DNA of 64,000 bases. It comes from Apricaphanius iberus. Lineage: Eukaryota > Chordata > Actinopteri > Cyprinodontiformes > Aphaniidae. Position numbers and translations under genes: made by a program. Below are positions 23,136 through 37,446 of this stretch, piece by piece; the first letter of the stretch is position 1, and the number at the start of each line of letters is the position of its first letter. The notes under the pieces are model-generated. The model made no database searches, was not told the origin of the DNA, and worked only from the letters and a program-made list of their open reading frames with translations. The stretch lies in the NCBI GenBank assembly GCA_028564705.1, contig JAPXFQ010000906.1, forward strand, positions 427,578 through 491,577, in the 5' to 3' direction.

Positions 23136-26100
23136 AACTGTCGCCAACTAGCGATCATACTTTTAGTTTTATTGCAAAGATTACTTCCATCACTAATGGT
23201 TACATTAAAATTCTGAAATAGAAAATCAAATTGATAAAATAGTAAGACATAACGAATTTGTGATAAATCTCCGTATCAATATTTTCTTACATCCCTAATG
23301 TTTACATTTTATTTAATGTGTACAAGCACCCTAGGTGTGAACCTCTAGCCTCAAGGTCATAAAGCAACATCAGTTTTTTAAGAATAAAACTTTGTTGCCA
23401 AATTTTGCTGTCCATGCTTTGTGCTAGATTGCTGGAGACAGGCACCATCTCCCCCACGACCTTGCAAAGATAAGAAGTATGGATGGATGGAAGGATGAAT
23501 GGATGTATGTGCTAGATGAATAACCTTATTTAAAGAGTTTACAACTGAGTTGGGTTAGAAAATAGTCAATGGGATACCGTTTTTTATAAATGATGGAAAG
23601 CTTCATACACACAGAGAGCATGACACCTGCTCTACATTTGTGCTAAGATGTGCAGAGTAAAAAAAAAATTACATGTTTGTTCCTTCACTTTTAAAGGGAT
23701 TAAGGTTACGATAGATCCTCCAGTTGTTGCAATGGTCAAGTAAGTATGGTTGTGATGTTACATCTGTATATCATCAGCAAATGTGCAGAAAAATGCATGG
23801 ATTCAACTTGCTAAGAAATATAGTTTAAAAGTAAATTTTATCTGTTCAGTGGGGTTCCACATCTAAATGTATTTGTTTGGCAATTGTTTAAGTATTAGTT
23901 TCCACTGTTGGATGTCTGTGTGATGACCCTACAATAAAAAGGCTACTTGTAAAGCATTAAAAAACCTCCTTCCCAATGTCTGCTATAATCCCATTCCCCC
24001 ATGACATTCATAATAAAGCTGGAGCAGAATATGTACAGAAGCAGATTTGAAAATGCTTTTCTGCTTAATTTGTGCTTCATATTAGCACAAATTAGATGTT
24101 TGAAGTGCATCAGAATATGCACGTGTGATTTTACTTTGTGTGTTTTGTGCTTTCATGTGTTACCAGTGTTTTTGCATCTGCCGCTGAAGTTGAAAAATCC
24201 GTACTTCCCCGTCAATTCGCTCCACGTCAACCAATCAGGAGCCTGTTGACGTGGTTAAAAGAGGTTAAACTATTTAGACAGGATAGGGCCTAATAGGTTT
24301 TTGGTTGGCTCTTTAAAGAGCCGTTGTGGCTGCTAAGGCACTACTCCCTCTGCTGAGAAGTGAGCCATGAAAAGCTTCCTCACCCACACAGCCTCTCTGG
24401 AGGAGTTGTAAGCCAGAAAACGACACAGGTCAGGCAATGGCTCCAACACAGCATGTCCCGCACTGCTCACATATTATATACTTTTACTAACTACAGACAG
24501 ATGGACAGCCACTCAGTGTCTTGGTAGGCAATGACATACGCAGGACAACAGCTCCTCAAACTGGGCAAGCAGAACAGGGTTCCCAATGCAGCAAGGTGCC
24601 AGGTCCGTGGATCCATCCTCTGCCTCTCGACTGGGTCTTTAGCTAGCCGATCCCCCTACTGGAGCAGGCCCAGCGGACACCAGGCTGAACACGAACCGCA
24701 GTCAAGTCAGAGACCATAGTCTACCTGCAGCCATGCCTGCACATTCTGCATGGGCTCGATGCAGATGGCGGCCAGCTCCCAGAAGGTCGAGAGAAGGAGG
24801 TAAAGGAGGAGAAGGAGGAGAAGGAGGCCAGCGGACTGCTATGGAGTCGTCCAGGGTTTCCCCACAAGTTGTGTATTTCCGGCCTGACACACATCAAAAT
24901 TGAATATTTAAAAAAAATTGCATATCGTGAAACGCGTCCAGTTCACTTTCAACCCGCATTGGGGTGCGAATCTTCAAGCGTCCACATAGCGGCATGCAGC
25001 ACATTTCTTACGCTTTGGTGTGAACGCACTGTTAGAAATTTGTTTTACTTTTTGAACTTCTGTGGGGAACTTTAAAATCTCCCCTATTTAAATGTACATT
25101 TCAGAAACAGCATATAACTCCAGTCTTGAAGCCTTTTTATCTAGATATTTCTCAAATATTAAGATCTCACCAATTTCAGTGTGAACAGCATCTCATCTGA
25201 GTACATGACAAACTATTTACCTGTTGTCGACTTACATCTCTGACAAGGATATCTAGTTTGGTAACTATCACAGTGTTCAGATACAGATCAGTCTATCATA
25301 GCTCTGCATGCCTATGAGATGACCTTTTTCTGGAGGAAGGGGCAAACTTTGCTTTCAACGACAGATAAAAGTTCCCCGGTGATTAAACTTAATCACTGTT
25401 GCTAAGAAACAGCAGACAGACTCAGACAGACTATGGAAATTTCTGAACATTTCATGCATCTAGCAAACAAGGCCACAGTCTTCTCAGTGAACCTTGTTTC
25501 CTTGTATTCATCTGCTTCCTTCCTCCCAACAAACTGGAATTCTACGTTTAAGTTTCTAGGCTGCATTGCAGCTTCAGCTGGGTGATCTATGATACCCATG
25601 ACATCTTTGACCTACTCGGCATATTTCCCTATTGTTTAGATATCAGAGACATTGCGTGGGCTGAATCATGGTACAGTGGGAGGAAAAAAGAAACCAAGGA
25701 CCAGCCGTGTTGTTTTTACAGCTGTGGAAGGACACTACATTGTGTTTAGGTACTTTACACATTTCCTGTGGGAAGGATTAAAGTAACACTACACGATGAC
25801 ACTATTAAAAACAAACAACTATTCCAATTTATAATAACTAAGGCTTTGAGTTATTAAACTGAAACCTACATAAGATGTTTTGCGGAGCTTTTTTTTAACC
25901 ACATATCTCCTCATGCTAGTAATTCGATCCTTGTAACAAAGTGCTGCCTGTCTGAGGAGTGTTCCCGTTATGAGGAGAGTAGCCATGAGAGGATAACTGA
26001 TCCCTCAGGAAACCCTGGAATAGATTGTGTGAAGGGAAAGAAAGAGCTAAATCAGCATTCTGTATTAACCTGACCCCCCTCAACTCTTCCCTCGCATCCC

Positions 26101-26610
26101 ACAGTCTTTGTTTCTTACCCATCCTTACCCACTTCATTTCCATTAATAGCATACCTACATTTATTACCTTTTATTTAGTCTGGAAATACAAAACAAGAGA
26201 ACAACTTAATGGGGCTCCTTAAGGAAAGTATGTGGTGGTTTGGAAATATGATTAAACAGTTTCTTTATGTGGGAGTGTTTTAGGATTATTTGCCGAGATT
26301 CATCTTACGTCCAATAAAAGACTTGCATTCAAAGTGGGCACTCTATCAAAAACTAACTGTTTAACTCATATCTCTTTAATGCAAGGTGTTTATGCTGTGC
26401 CACCTGCTCCATGCATCTATGCAGATAGCGCAGGATTTTGCCTGTATTCCAGCGGGCAACGTGGGCATACACTTTATGATTCATGGCCCATTTCTACGCC
26501 ATTTTTTTTCGCCATGCAACACATTTTGTGACTGGTTTGTCTTCAAATATTGTATTTGTTGTGCGTGGACCCTGCCATAGCCTTCTTTCTTGCAGGGACC
26601 CAAAACAAAA

Positions 26611-26650
26611 TGCATAATTTCCCTCTGGGATCAATAAAGTATTTTTGATT
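26611..26650 (-). repeat. Short relic of a common fish interspersed repeat
   Basis: Carries TCTGGGATCAATAAAGTA, the reverse complement of the motif at 9578-9628. It abuts the tRNA-like sequence at 26651-26732, so the two may be tail and head of one SINE-like unit. Confidence 0.45.
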
Positions 26651-26732
26651 AGAGCAAATTCTGAGGACAGGATTTGATCCACCAACACCCGGGTTTCAAA
26701 TGTGTGTTTTAACCACTCTACCAAAGGAGCAA
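26651..26732 (-). repeat. tRNA-like SINE head or tRNA pseudogene
   Basis: The minus strand has TTTGGTAGAGTGGTTAAAAC (A-box pattern) and GGATCAAATCC (B-box pattern) about 35 bases apart, as in tRNA-derived promoters. The acceptor and anticodon stems do not pair, so it is not a working tRNA gene. Confidence 0.5.
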
Positions 26733-29689
26733 TATAAATATCAACAGGCCAGGGCTCATCACCAATTGGACAGGATTCCTCACACTGTCACACATGATTC
26801 ATAAATCCATGCCCACAGTTTCATAAACCGAGGGAACGGATTCGTAATCCGTGCGCATGGTAAACCGAGGGTACTGATTCTTACCCCTCAAAAATGATTT
26901 CTGCACCTGACCCCTGTCAGGCTCCGTAAGGATCAAACCTGCTGGTAGCTTTAAAAACAAAGAAATTCACATTTAGATTTAACACATTCATTTTAATAAA
27001 TGTTAACTAATCAGGATTTTAGCATATACTGACAGGCAAATTTTTATTATTATTTTTTTCAGAGGGGCATAAAACTCATTGAGGTTTATAAAAAGATTAG
27101 CATTTTGAAGATTCTGAAACAACATTGTTGTAGAATTATTGTGACTAGTTTTAAAAGGTCCAGTGTAGTCATTTTAAATCATCACAGAGAAAAGCACTTC
27201 TTATAGATAAAGACTAAAATTAGGAAATAACGTTTTACAGGAAACTGTTTTCCCATTTTTTTCCGCATATAAACAGCCCAACAACATCTAGTCTGCACAT
27301 TCTGCGAACTTAAACACAGGCTGACATGTAAAGCCTCCATTTCAGCAGTTTTCGATAAATGGGAGTAAGAAGCACAGTTGTTGTGGGAATCTGAAAATGG
27401 ATTTATATGTTACAACACGTGTTAACATTTAAATATATAAAGCAAGAAGAAAAAACAGAATAATCACTTATGACATACTATTTGCAAAATCTATTTCCTT
27501 TAAAGGGTAATGCACAAAATACTACCGAGTAATAGTTTTGGAAGGTTTTATTGTTATTGTTAAGAAAAGGCCAAAAGCAAGAACTATGCTTCAAATATTC
27601 TCGGATCTTGCAAACTGAGTCACTGATTACACACACATATCAATTGGTTTTAGATGTTTTAAAGTTATCTCTTTTTTTAAATGCTATTATTACTTAAACA
27701 GTGTAAATAACACTTGATATCCTTGTGGCCCAAAATAAAATAATTATATGTCTCTACTCTTTATGATTCATTACAGGCAACCACTGACTCTGCTTGTTAT
27801 TACCCAACAGCAAGAGATCCTTGGAGGAAGCGCTTAACCATGCAGAATTAATGGCAAAAACTTAAAGTCTGAAGCATTTGTCTTTTTGTTTCACTTCACA
27901 ACCTTAGCTGAATGCTAAAATACTCTGAAGGGAGCGATTTGCACGTGCATGAAGTTATGCATGCATGCACATGAACATGCACGACACCTGCAGGATGTAA
28001 ATCAGCTACCCGGGGGCACAGATCTGCCCCTTGCTGGCAGCTGGTGGTGAGAAAGAAAAGGGGCGTTAGCCCCCCTTCTGTACTCTGTTTCTGTGGCCCT
28101 CAAATGTCCGGGGGACTCCGGTTTCACTAAATACGCTGTTGATCCATGTTGACAGTGGGAGCCTTGGGGAGGCAGTATTAGGCCTTCACAGTGACTGTGT
28201 GTTGTGCATAACCTTTTTTTTTCTTTTTTTGCATTAATAGAACAAACTGTTGTATTTCAACACTCCTTGTCTGAAAGCAGGAGTCACTCTGATAAGATCT
28301 ATTTTGGAGCCATGAAGTTCAGGGTAATTCCATGGTTATCTTAGTATCAGTTCTTTTAAATCTGCACTTAATGATGGAACAGATTGAGATATAATTTCAG
28401 CTAAACTCTGTAAACCAAGTACTTATATATATTTTTTTTTCAGTAGCAGTAGGAATGCACTGATACCTATACTGGTATTGGTTATCAGGGCCAATACCGT
28501 GGTAATGTACTCGTATCGGTATTGGTTAACCGATACCATTAACCTATACTTAAAATATGGAAACTCTGCAATAATTTTATAAAACAAAATTATTTTGCGG
28601 CTGAATATAAATCCTGCAGTTCTCAGTGTAAATTTTTTTTTCAGTTCCTTACCTTTGAATATTATTTGCTATCTCATGTTGATCTGTTGCAATTACCTCA
28701 AGAAAATCAATTTCAAACTGGAGATGTGGTGTGACAAAAAGGGGAAAAATGCCACGGTCTGAATACTTTTAGCAAGTCCCTGTGAATGTAGGAGAAAGTG
28801 CTTTTGACCTCAGTTGGTCTCTAACATGTCTGGACTTGTCTCAGAGGTATGGTATGTTTCAGTAGTTCATGGCCCAACTATTAACACAAAGTCCATAAAG
28901 GTATTCAGCATTAAGCCCATTCACCTCGGCCCTCATCAGCCACCAGCAGTACCCACAGCGTGGGAAAGCCTCTCTGGAATGTCTTTAAGAGATATAGCAG
29001 CTCAAATAAACAAGTTCCCTCTTCTACAGGTACGAACCACAGCAGATAATGAGGGATTTGCTGTGTATCTGCACACATGAGCACTGGAATTTTGAACTCA
29101 CAAAAGCATACTTGCGAGCATCTTTGCTTTGGAGACAATTTCCTCATCAGCAAGCAGTGAATACACACAGTAAAAAGTGGTAATCAGCACCAATTATCCT
29201 CCAAAATGAAGGGAGTCGAGAGGAGCATTCCTCCCTCAGCATGACAGCTGGCAAGTCAGGCTTGATTAATCCAAATGTATGTCTGAGGCACTGCAGAGAG
29301 TTAGGGAGAACACAGAACACTGCAATTAAGTGACTTTTAAAAGGCTTGATTTGATTTGATGTTGAATTTCAAATTATGTTCCATTATGAACAAGTGCAGC
29401 ATGTTTGCTGCCTTTTCATAGCACCCCACGTAATCATCATAAACATGCTCTTCAACAATGGAGCAGATGTAATTAAGTCAGACTGCATTTCGAGAACACC
29501 AGAAAGAACTTGGCCATGCTCTCAAGCATCCAGGGCTCTATCTTTTTACTAAAATGCAAAATACTGCCAGTGTCCCCACAATGGATTGTCACACACACTG
29601 AAATATGAACTCATCACGTCTACTGTTCATCACTGGTTCTGGTCTGGGTTGCTTTGGTAGTCTGGAGACAGACTGCAGGCTAGTTAAAG

Positions 29690-30113
29690 GAACATTTGTG
29701 AAAAAAAATTGGGTTGCTTTAAGAGCTCAGTACATTCCAATGTGGTACTGTGGTAGGACGCTGATTGTGCATTAGGTCCAGGCATGAAATTACAACCAAA
29801 TATCTTACAGTTAACAGATCGTGGTATTACAAGAGAGTGGACATTTTGGGAATGACAGCAACTCAGCCATGAAGCGCTAGGCCAGGTAAATTCACAAAGA
29901 GGGGTCAGCAGCCATGATGCATATAAGCATACAAAGGACGCCAGTTTTATGCAGAGTAAGCAGCTACTGATACTCAGAACCTCATGTTCAGATTTGTCCA
30001 ATAATTCTGTTTTGAGAGCTGGAGTTTCCATGACCAAGCAACTGCATCCAAGCCTTACATGACTGAGTGAAAAGCAAAGCATTGGATGCAGTGGTATAAA
30101 GTACTGGACTCTT
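29690..30113 (+). mobile_element. Tc1-type transposon fragment (N-terminal part of transposase)
   Basis: Nucleotide segments such as TTGGGAATGACAGCAACTCA and GTTTCCATGACCAAGCAACT match, as I recall, the DNA-binding part of a very common fish Tc1-like transposase gene. The frame is full of stops, both terminal repeats are absent and the match stops after TACTGGACTCT. The 132-codon frame on the opposite strand (29684-30082) is an antisense shadow of this relic. Confidence 0.65.
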
Positions 30114-30820
30114 GCCTGCTTTGTGTCAAGAGTAGTTTTACGTTACATAGAGATTTGTAGGTTGGGGTTGTTTTTCAGGAGTTGCACTCAACACCTCAGT
30201 TTGAGCAAAAGGAAGTTTTAATATTTCAGCATACAAAGATATTTTTTAATATTTTAACCTCCCAATTTAGTGACTGTTTGGAGTTAGGTAGCTGCTGTTT
30301 CAGTATGCACAAAACAGGCTCCATAAAGAGATGCATGAGAAAGTAAGAACTTGACCTAAAAGAACACCTCGGGAGAATGAGAGTGAAAACCCTAAGATCA
30401 TCTCATCCACCATCAGTGTCTTATCTCACAAATTTGATGATGGAAGAATGATTTTAAAAAGCCATAATCATATTCTGGAACCTTGAGGAAAGCCTTTTCA
30501 AGGAAAGTCGAAGCCCATATGGCTGTAAAGGATGGAACATCATCATAATAAACCATTTGGATTAAGAATGTGATGTCACTCAAGTTTATATATGTGAATA
30601 TTTTTACAAAGGGTAGGGAAGATATATATACCTTTTCAACTCCCTACACCCCATTCTGTAAGGCTATATTGTCAACCAAAGCCGAAGTACACCTAATTAT
30701 ATGCATTGTACTAAGACACTTTCACTACTGGTAGGAATTGAAACTGCAGTCTTTCCTGGGCCCATTACATGATCCTTATCCTGTTCTTTGACAAGTTGAG
30801 GTCATCTTAGATCTGTACTT

Positions 30821-31105
30821 GTCATGTTGTGCCTGTCTGCGTCACCTCCTTGTCTCCCTGTGTTTTGTCTAATTGAAGTCAGCTGCTCCTTTTCTCTGTC
30901 CCCAGCTGTTGTTTGTGTCCTATTTACTCTTCCTAGTACATATGTTCCCCTCTTCCCTCATGTCTCTGCTGGTTTGTTGCCATTGGATGTCGTCTAAGTA
31001 CATTTCTATGTATTGTCCAAGTCCTGTCCCCGTCCTGTCCTGGATTTTGGACTTTTAATAAATATGAGCCGTAAAAGCTCTGATGTTGCTTTGCATCTGG
31101 AGCCT
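30821..31105 (+). repeat. Solo LTR-like relic
   Basis: Begins around TGTCATGTTGTG, is pyrimidine-rich with many CCTGT/TGTCC words, carries AATAAA at 31057-31062, and ends in a CCTCC-rich tail. This composition matches fish gypsy LTRs. No partner LTR or coding sequence adjoins, and the ends are approximate. Confidence 0.35.
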
Positions 31106-31799
31106 CCTTCAACCACAACCAGAAAAAAATGAATGTTCTCCATGCTCTTTAGCACACTGACAGAGGTGAAGTTGCCGTACACACAGGCACCACCGGGCCC
31201 CCTGTACACTGTAGTCTTATTTGCCCACCTGCCTGTATCTTTAATCTTGACCATGGAAAGAAAAACTCTTGTTTGCAGACTACACACCACACATACATAC
31301 ACACACCACCTCGGCCCCATCCCTAAACGAAAAAGTTCACAAACTTTTCATGAATGACAGATTTCTGTGCTCTGCCGGAAGCTCAGAGCAGAGTTATCTT
31401 TATTAGCAAAGCGCACCTTCAACAATCCATGTAAATTATTATTTATAATTTTTTTTTCTTTTCACATGGGGTAAAGACACAGAAATTGATATGGTCTCAG
31501 AAATTTTGAATAATCAACTTTAAAGATGGACTTTTTCAAAGAAGCTAGAGAACCCTTTCTTGAAGAGATGCCAGCCAACCATAGTAATCTAATTACACAG
31601 CGCTCTGTGTCTTACTCCCTTACCCTCCTCCCTCTTTCCACAGTCCCCATAAACATGCTGCATCTGTATTATGATGAATAAATGTACAGAAAATAATAAA
31701 ATAAAAGCAGAGGTACACCTCTCAAACAAGGTCTTCCAAAAGCTTTTCTCAATACTTCTATTAATGCCAGGTTTAAAGAGGACCTCTGACATACCGGGG

Positions 31800-32203
31800 C
31801 ATGTTTGCGTATAGTATTGATGGCTTTTATATATTTGTCACAATTTAATTAATTTAGTAAGCCAACAATGAAGGCCCAAGTGACAAATGCACGGCCAGCC
31901 TCTGATTTTGTCAGTGTGCGGGTCTCGGCCACATTGATATGGAAATAACCATGGAAAACACATATGGGCGATCATGTGTTTTATAATTGGAGTGGTCCAG
32001 GAGCACGACTGGAACTGTAAGTCGGCGCACATGCTCATTGACCCATATTGCAAAATAGCACAGAATGAATTATTTTTTATTATATTTTCAATTCAGGCTG
32101 GACTTTTTTTGTGCACAGCGCAGATTTTCTGTGCACGAAAACCGTGTCAACAGTGCGCATTTGTGCATGCGCGCAGCTTATAGGGAACATTGCCCATAAC
32201 CTT
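31800..32203 (-). repeat. Possible hAT-like DNA-transposon relic
   Basis: On the minus strand a CAATGTTCCCTATAAGCTGC end is followed by a GC-rich block with repeated TGTGCAC/GTGCGC words and then unique-looking sequence. This resembles the termini of fish hAT-type relics, but no second end or transposase was found. Confidence 0.25.
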
Positions 32204-35200
32204 GAGGGGATCCAGGATTTCAATTTTCATTAAGGTCCATAAAATCACATCTTCATATCAAATATCCCCTTGATCTTCAAATGATATGAGCTGAATGCAA
32301 TTTATGTTCATCTAGTCTTGATTAGTACTACTTTTTGTCCATTTATAATGGCCTTTTTACTAAAGCAGTGACAGTGTTAAACCAGGACTGTGCAGACAGT
32401 GAAAAAAATTTTTTTTAACTGTTTTCTGTATCACAGCAAAGACGTGGGATGGCTTTCCACTATAATTCCATATTCCACATTCAGAGAGCTAGCTTTCTGC
32501 ATCACGTCAGTATACCATGTTAAAGTTTGATCATCCCTCTGCTGTTTTCTGAATTTTTGTGTGGGTTCCTAAAAATATTTCATCTCCAGAAATCACTGTA
32601 TTTGTCACAATATCATTTCTAATAAATGTATTATTATCACTAGTCTAATTTATACACTGTTTCAATAGTTGCAGTTTTATGACAGTTTTTAAGTAATCTA
32701 ACTTTATTTCTGAAATCTGATTAGGTTTTATAGGTTTTATAATTACTGTGACTGTTTGAAGCAATTTTTTTTATCACAGACTAGCGACAAAGACTGTTAA
32801 TATACTTTTTTAAATCTGATGTTTTTAAATTTTTTAATTATTTGACGGTGTTTTATATATTTAGGTTCAATTTGCAAAATAGTTCATTTAATTTAATTTA
32901 ATTTTTGAATTATCAACTCCATTCTTTAAATTATATTTAGGGAAAGTGGCTAAAGATCCCCAAAATATATTTAACCAAAATAATTCAGACTGAAATATTT
33001 TTAAAAGATTGATCTGTTTAAAGTGAAAAAAAAAAGCATAATTAAATATTTTTTACAGTTTGTTGTCTTTATGGACAAATGCATTATGATTTTAAAGCAC
33101 ATCTTGAGCATAATTAATTTTTTTTATAAATAAGTGTCAAAAAGCATTTAGAGATTAATCTTAATTAGAAATGTATACTTTTTTGTCAGTTACAACATTT
33201 TTAATTTTACCTCAAGTCCAAATTTGTTTAGGTTTGGGGAACATGAAACTGCCTGCTTAGGCTTAAGCATAAATATGCTTGGTAAGGATAAGGAAAGCTT
33301 TAAAGATAGGCAAAATTGTTAGAATGATGTGGTCCCTAACATATTTTTGTGAGCCTAGAGATGTCTTTTCCTATACCTAAGTGCTAAAAAGTGAATTCAT
33401 AAAAACAGTTTAAGTTGGTATTCAGATGGAGTATGGCAGGATATTTGACAATAAATTACACAAATGAAGTGTGTAGGTGCAAAAGGTCAGACAAACACAG
33501 ACATACCCAAAAGCCAGAGGAAATAAATCACATCATGTTTAGTTTTTTCAGTGATAATCTTTGCCAAATGAAATGAAATGAATGAAAAATGTCTGTTTTT
33601 ACCAAATTGTCAAAACCCTAAACAGCCATAGTTTTAGTTTAGGTATTTCATCACTACGCCCTAAAACCACCCGTGTGGCATGATTTCACCAGAAAAGAGG
33701 CAACACCCCTTTTTGGCTGAACTGAAATTATATGGTTGATTCTGGTAGAGAGGAGCAAAGCTGCAGGAAACATTTATGTGTTTATGAAAAACAGAATGAT
33801 GGTTTGCAGTTTTAACTTTGATGCAGTTCAGCCTCCACCCTTTCTCCTGCTATCTGTAAAACATGATTGATTTAGTTTTATGTTATGTCCATGTGGATGT
33901 ATTATGTATGTATTTTATGTTGTGGCACGAGGAATAACATTTTTATCCATCTCACATCCTGGTGACATGGCAGAAACAGACAGCTGCTTCTGCTGAAAAA
34001 TGGGGAATGAAATTGAGATTAAATTTTAAACGTCTCATTTTCTAGTGCTTTTATTAATTTTTCTGTGTTCTCTGGTATGAAAGAATGTCGTCTTTGTCTG
34101 TTTGTCAAAAAATTTTCGGTCCCCTTGCTATTTTTAGTGTATTACATTTTAGTGCAGAAGATCAGTCGCCCGCCGTCTCCGCTGATGAGCCAGTATGCTC
34201 ACACTAACCTTCATAGACTGTGACATTTAGCTACCGGGAGATTTAGCTGCTGATTTAACATTTTGTGGTTTGAATCTTAGATTAGGTTTTAGGATAGTTA
34301 AACAAGCTCTGGGTGGATGTGGTCACAGATATTAGCGTGTTAGCCAAGGTAGTATTGTTATGGCGGATTTTAACACAATACTTCAAAAGTGAAACTTTGT
34401 GTTATCAATTTAATTTTACTTACAGTAGCCTGGGAGCTGATGTTCCATCTTTTGGTACAGATCTTGGTTTTAAATACAGCTGCAAGGCAAAGCCAGTGCT
34501 ATAGGTATGTATAACTGGACTCTAAGTGACTGAACAAATCAGCGTCACATTTTCCCGGTGGTGTTCCAAAAACTAATTCCAACAATTTTTTCCCCTAAGC
34601 TGCTCTTCTGTGGGTAAAACAAATAAAATAAAGTAGAGTTGATGTTTAATCTCCACAAATGCCGAATGTGTTCTGCCGTGTTGTAGTGTTGCTAACTGTT
34701 AGCTTCTCGGCGCTACAGCTCCCTGGCCTTAACAATGCTGCCCTCCTGTGGGAGGTCCCATTCATTATGATGTAGAATTAATGGCTTTTTTTAAACTCAT
34801 GCATTTTATGGTATTTTCTTTCTCTAACTAATGCTGGGAATTAAGTTTGGAGAAAATACTCACATGCAGCATGCTTATACAACCCAGAATGACTGTATTA
34901 AAAAAAACTGTGTTTTGGCACCTTTTGGTTTGTGATCGAACAACCAATTCACAATAGTGAATTCACAAAAGTGAAGAAAAAACATTCTTTTGGAGGAGGT
35001 AATGTGTCATTATATAATTTTCTGAATTAGAAATCAATAACCTTTGAGAATCAATATGCAGCATGCTTATACAACTCAAAATTGAATGTATAGAAAAAAA
35101 AAACGTTTTAATGATTTTCAGTGAAGGAGACCTTTTAGAAGTTATGCATGAGAAATTTGATAAAATCATCTTAAAATGTAATATGTATTGTTTAGAGAAA

Positions 35201-36684
35201 GAGAACTTTGGCTTAAGGACAAACAAAGTTATGATATCAGGATCCTAGGTAAATAGCAGTGCATGCACAACATCAATTTACCCTATCTTACTAATATCTT
35301 TATCCACTCTCCATATTGTGCCACTTTCTTTAGATCAGTAATTACTGACAAGACCTCCAATCAAAAAGGGTGGCTTTGGGCACAGTCACCGTTGTTTAGG
35401 CTAAGCCATCATTTAGTGCACATGTAATGAGAGTCTAAAATAATCTTTTTATGCCATGACTACTAATTTACCACAGGATGACGCAGGCTGCATGACTCCC
35501 CTGCATAGCTGTGTGGTCAGGCTGACACTGAAGCCCACACCCCAGCTCACACACAGAGACGGGGATACCATAGATAGAATCTAGTGGATTTTTGTGTTTA
35601 ATTGTGCGAGTGCATTTGGCAGTTGAGAGCTCTGTGGAAATTTCTGGTGGATGAGAGGCTTTTCCAACCTTTCTCGAAGGCAGACGGTGTCCCACATACA
35701 GAGTCCCCTGAGGAAGGAAACAAGCTGACTCACTGACTGACCTTCTTTGGACATTTAATATGCTGCAGACCATGTTTTCCCATTGGTCATGCTTTTAAGT
35801 TGTTCAATTCATTTCAAGTCCTTTCTGGTGAAAAGTAAGAGAAGTCAATGTCATCTTTGTATAAACATAAGCTGTGGAGACAGCTCTCAAGTAAGTGAAG
35901 TAAGGGAGGGGACTCTGTCATAAGAGCAAAAATTAAACTCTGTGCAGCTTTGATGCAGGTAGCTGAGGCTGATTTTTTAAAGTACAAAAGCAGACTAATT
36001 TGACAGTTTTTCAGTCTGCTGTAAGCAGCAGAAACAAAAACACAAATAAACAACTTCCTTAAAGGTAAAAAAAAAAGCTATTGAGATTTAGATGGGTCCT
36101 GTTTAATTGTAGATACAAGACAACTGCTTTCTTGAAAAAGATTAAACTCATTCCTAATTCAGTTCAATTCAGTTGATGTAGGCTATATATTCACAACAAT
36201 TCAAGACACTTAAAAGTCATTTCAATTCAGTCGTACATACGGTATTCCCATCAGTTCAAAGGTTTCCAGCAGATTGCATCAAGCATAGACTTCCAGCATT
36301 CACTCCTCCTGGATGAACGTACAGCAATAGTAGAAAGTAATCTATGTTTTACCATTGACTTCACTGCAATCCCTCATACTGAGCAAGCATGTGGTGGGAG
36401 GATTGTAAATTAGGATTTTAAGCAAAAAAATGTGTTAAAGTGATTCATGTCTTATAACAGCACAGCTTACCTCTTCACAAACATTGGTAGGCTATGCTGT
36501 TTTGATAAAAAAAAAAAAACCCTAATCGACTTCAGGTATAGGCTTTTCCGCAAGGGTATGCTAGACCCACAAAGCACAGGTCTTTGAAGAACAACAAGGA
36601 TCCTTCATGTCTCCTCTCTGATTCTAAGTGGCTGCAGGTTTTGATTAAATCTTAGTTTAAATTGATTTTGTCCCAAAAACTGAC

Positions 36685-36685
<1 letters not shown>

Positions 36686-36751
<66 letters not shown>

Positions 36752-36798
36752 TAATAATAATCATCATCATCATCATTATCATCATCAACATCATCAAA
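36686..36798. repeat. (AAT)n followed by (ATC)n microsatellite
   Basis: About 25 AAT/TAA units with one AAC interruption, then imperfect ATC units. Confidence 0.95.
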
Positions 36799-37321
36799 CT
36801 AATAAAGTCAAACTAATAAAGTAGGGACTGTTACGTCTAATTTGAAGCGATACGTATCTTAACAGATTTGGACTAAACCAGGCTTTACAAGGATTTTGGT
36901 TTTATTTGGGTAGCTGAAAAAAAAAAAGACTTTCATATCCTCTTTGTCTCATACACGGCGTAAAAAACCCTCAATGCTTTACTGTCAGGCTTTTTCTTTG
37001 TTTTGTTCTAGTTTCTGAGAGGCCGGCTTGTTACAATGGCATTCAGGCACTTTCCCTTCCCAGTGGTTTATGCCCTTTAAGGCGATCATCTTAATCCCAT
37101 TTGACAATCAATAAACTGTGCACATGTGACTTGTTGGTGAAACTGTTGTCATAAATGTAGCTTTACATCAATTATCAAAAGTGCAAACTAGTTTCTGAAC
37201 CAACTACTTGATTAATCTGAGAGAAATCTGGATCCCAATCACTCTGCACATTCGTTGCATATTCTTGTCAATTTTTAGTTCATACGCTCCCAAATCACTC
37301 CCCAATATATACAAGTAATAT

Positions 37322-37346
37322 GTTATATATATATATATATATATAT

Positions 37347-37394
<48 letters not shown>

Positions 37395-37411
37395 ATTATA
37401 TATAACAATGT

Positions 37412-37445
<34 letters not shown>

Positions 37446-37446
37446 G
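37322..37446. repeat. (TA)n and (TAA)n microsatellites
   Basis: Two TA tracts separated by ACA, a short AT-rich palindromic spacer, then about ten TAA units. Confidence 0.95.

Larger units (their letters stand above)
23136..29689. other. Non-coding with scattered repeat relics
   Basis: No supported exon. Relics: a LINE-type 3' tail at 23425-23520 ending in GGATGGATGG repeats; a GC-richer block at about 24140-25040 whose flanks have features of an old DNA transposon but no readable transposase; a repeat with the motif ACTGATACC...TATCGGTATTGG at about 28450-28550; and a Tc1-like 3' end resemblance at about 28730-28790. Frames such as 28814-29080 show no domain. Confidence 0.45.

Noticed and set aside
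26651..26732. Functional tRNA gene
   Set aside because: Promoter-like boxes are present but the acceptor and anticodon stems do not pair.
28814..29080. 88-codon plus-strand frame
   Set aside because: No recognisable motif and no flanking splice sites that stand out; length is compatible with chance.
29684..30082. 132-codon minus-strand frame
   Set aside because: It is antisense to a decayed Tc1 transposase fragment.
35468..35773. 101-codon minus-strand frame as a possible exon
   Set aside because: No domain recognised; composition like the flanks.
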